Below, one piece after another: positions 5,463 through 5,479 of a DNA stretch of 5,479 bases. The translations under genes were made by a program, and so were the position numbers. The DNA is taken from assembly GCA_041612095.1 (NCBI GenBank), contig JBFJJW010000204.1, positions 1 to 5,479 on the forward strand, given 5' to 3'. Origin of the DNA: Solimonas sp041612095 (lineage in GTDB: Bacteria > Pseudomonadota > Gammaproteobacteria > Nevskiales > Nevskiaceae). Numbering within the stretch: the stretch's first letter is position 1; every line of letters begins with the position of its first letter. The notes under the pieces are model-generated. The model made no database searches. It saw only the letters and a program-made list of their open reading frames with translations, and had not been told where the DNA came from.

Positions 5463-5475
5463 TTTGCCCCGCAAA
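5463..5475. other. Short perfect inverted repeat upstream of fis
   Basis: TTTGC CCC GCAAA is a perfect 5-bp dyad with a 3-bp centre, in the most AT-rich stretch of this end of the window, 36 bp before the fis ATG. A further TTTGC copy lies at 5455-5459. It could be an operator for fis control or the base of a small hairpin, but such short dyads also occur by chance. Confidence 0.25.
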
Positions 5476-5479
5476 GCTC

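Overview
The window is a GC-rich, densely coded stretch of bacterial chromosome. It most likely comes from a gammaproteobacterium; a Xanthomonadales/Nevskiales-like source is my guess. The main reasons are a small Fis-type DNA-binding protein placed directly upstream of purH, a tandem glutaredoxin/GST-N protein of a type I associate with gammaproteobacteria, and an ECF sigma / membrane anti-sigma / DUF4097 triad. I see no mobile element, CRISPR array, tRNA or rRNA.

There are three transcription blocks. (1) Minus strand, 1-1356: a protein made of two tandem GST-N/glutaredoxin-like domains (586-1356), followed 15 bp later and in the same reading frame by a CHAD-domain protein (570 to beyond the window edge). 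The CHAD gene has no internal stop but runs off the edge. (2) Plus strand, 1516-3517: an ECF sigma factor whose stop overlaps the start of a single-pass membrane protein, the presumed anti-sigma factor. This is followed by an exported DUF4097 beta-repeat protein. (3) Minus strand, 3550-5427: fis followed 39 bp later by a complete purH. Blocks 2 and 3 converge with only 32 bp between their stop codons.

The 159 bp between the divergent blocks 1 and 2 holds the main regulatory signals I can argue for. These are a CATAAT -10 facing the GST gene and an ECF-type promoter candidate (AAAC, then 17 bp, then CGTCTGA) facing the sigma gene. Their upstream elements overlap, so the two promoters could influence each other.

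How the genes may work together: block 2 looks like an autoregulated envelope-sensing unit. The sigma factor would be held at the inner membrane by the single-pass protein, whose periplasmic part is a predicted helical segment. The DUF4097 protein would sit in the periplasm or cell envelope as sensor, partner or effector. This triad is the most interesting part of the window and its inducing signal cannot be read from the sequence. Block 3 is housekeeping (nucleoid protein plus the last two steps of IMP synthesis). Block 1 pairs a thiol/glutathione-type fold protein with a probable polyphosphate-binding CHAD protein; the functional link is unknown.
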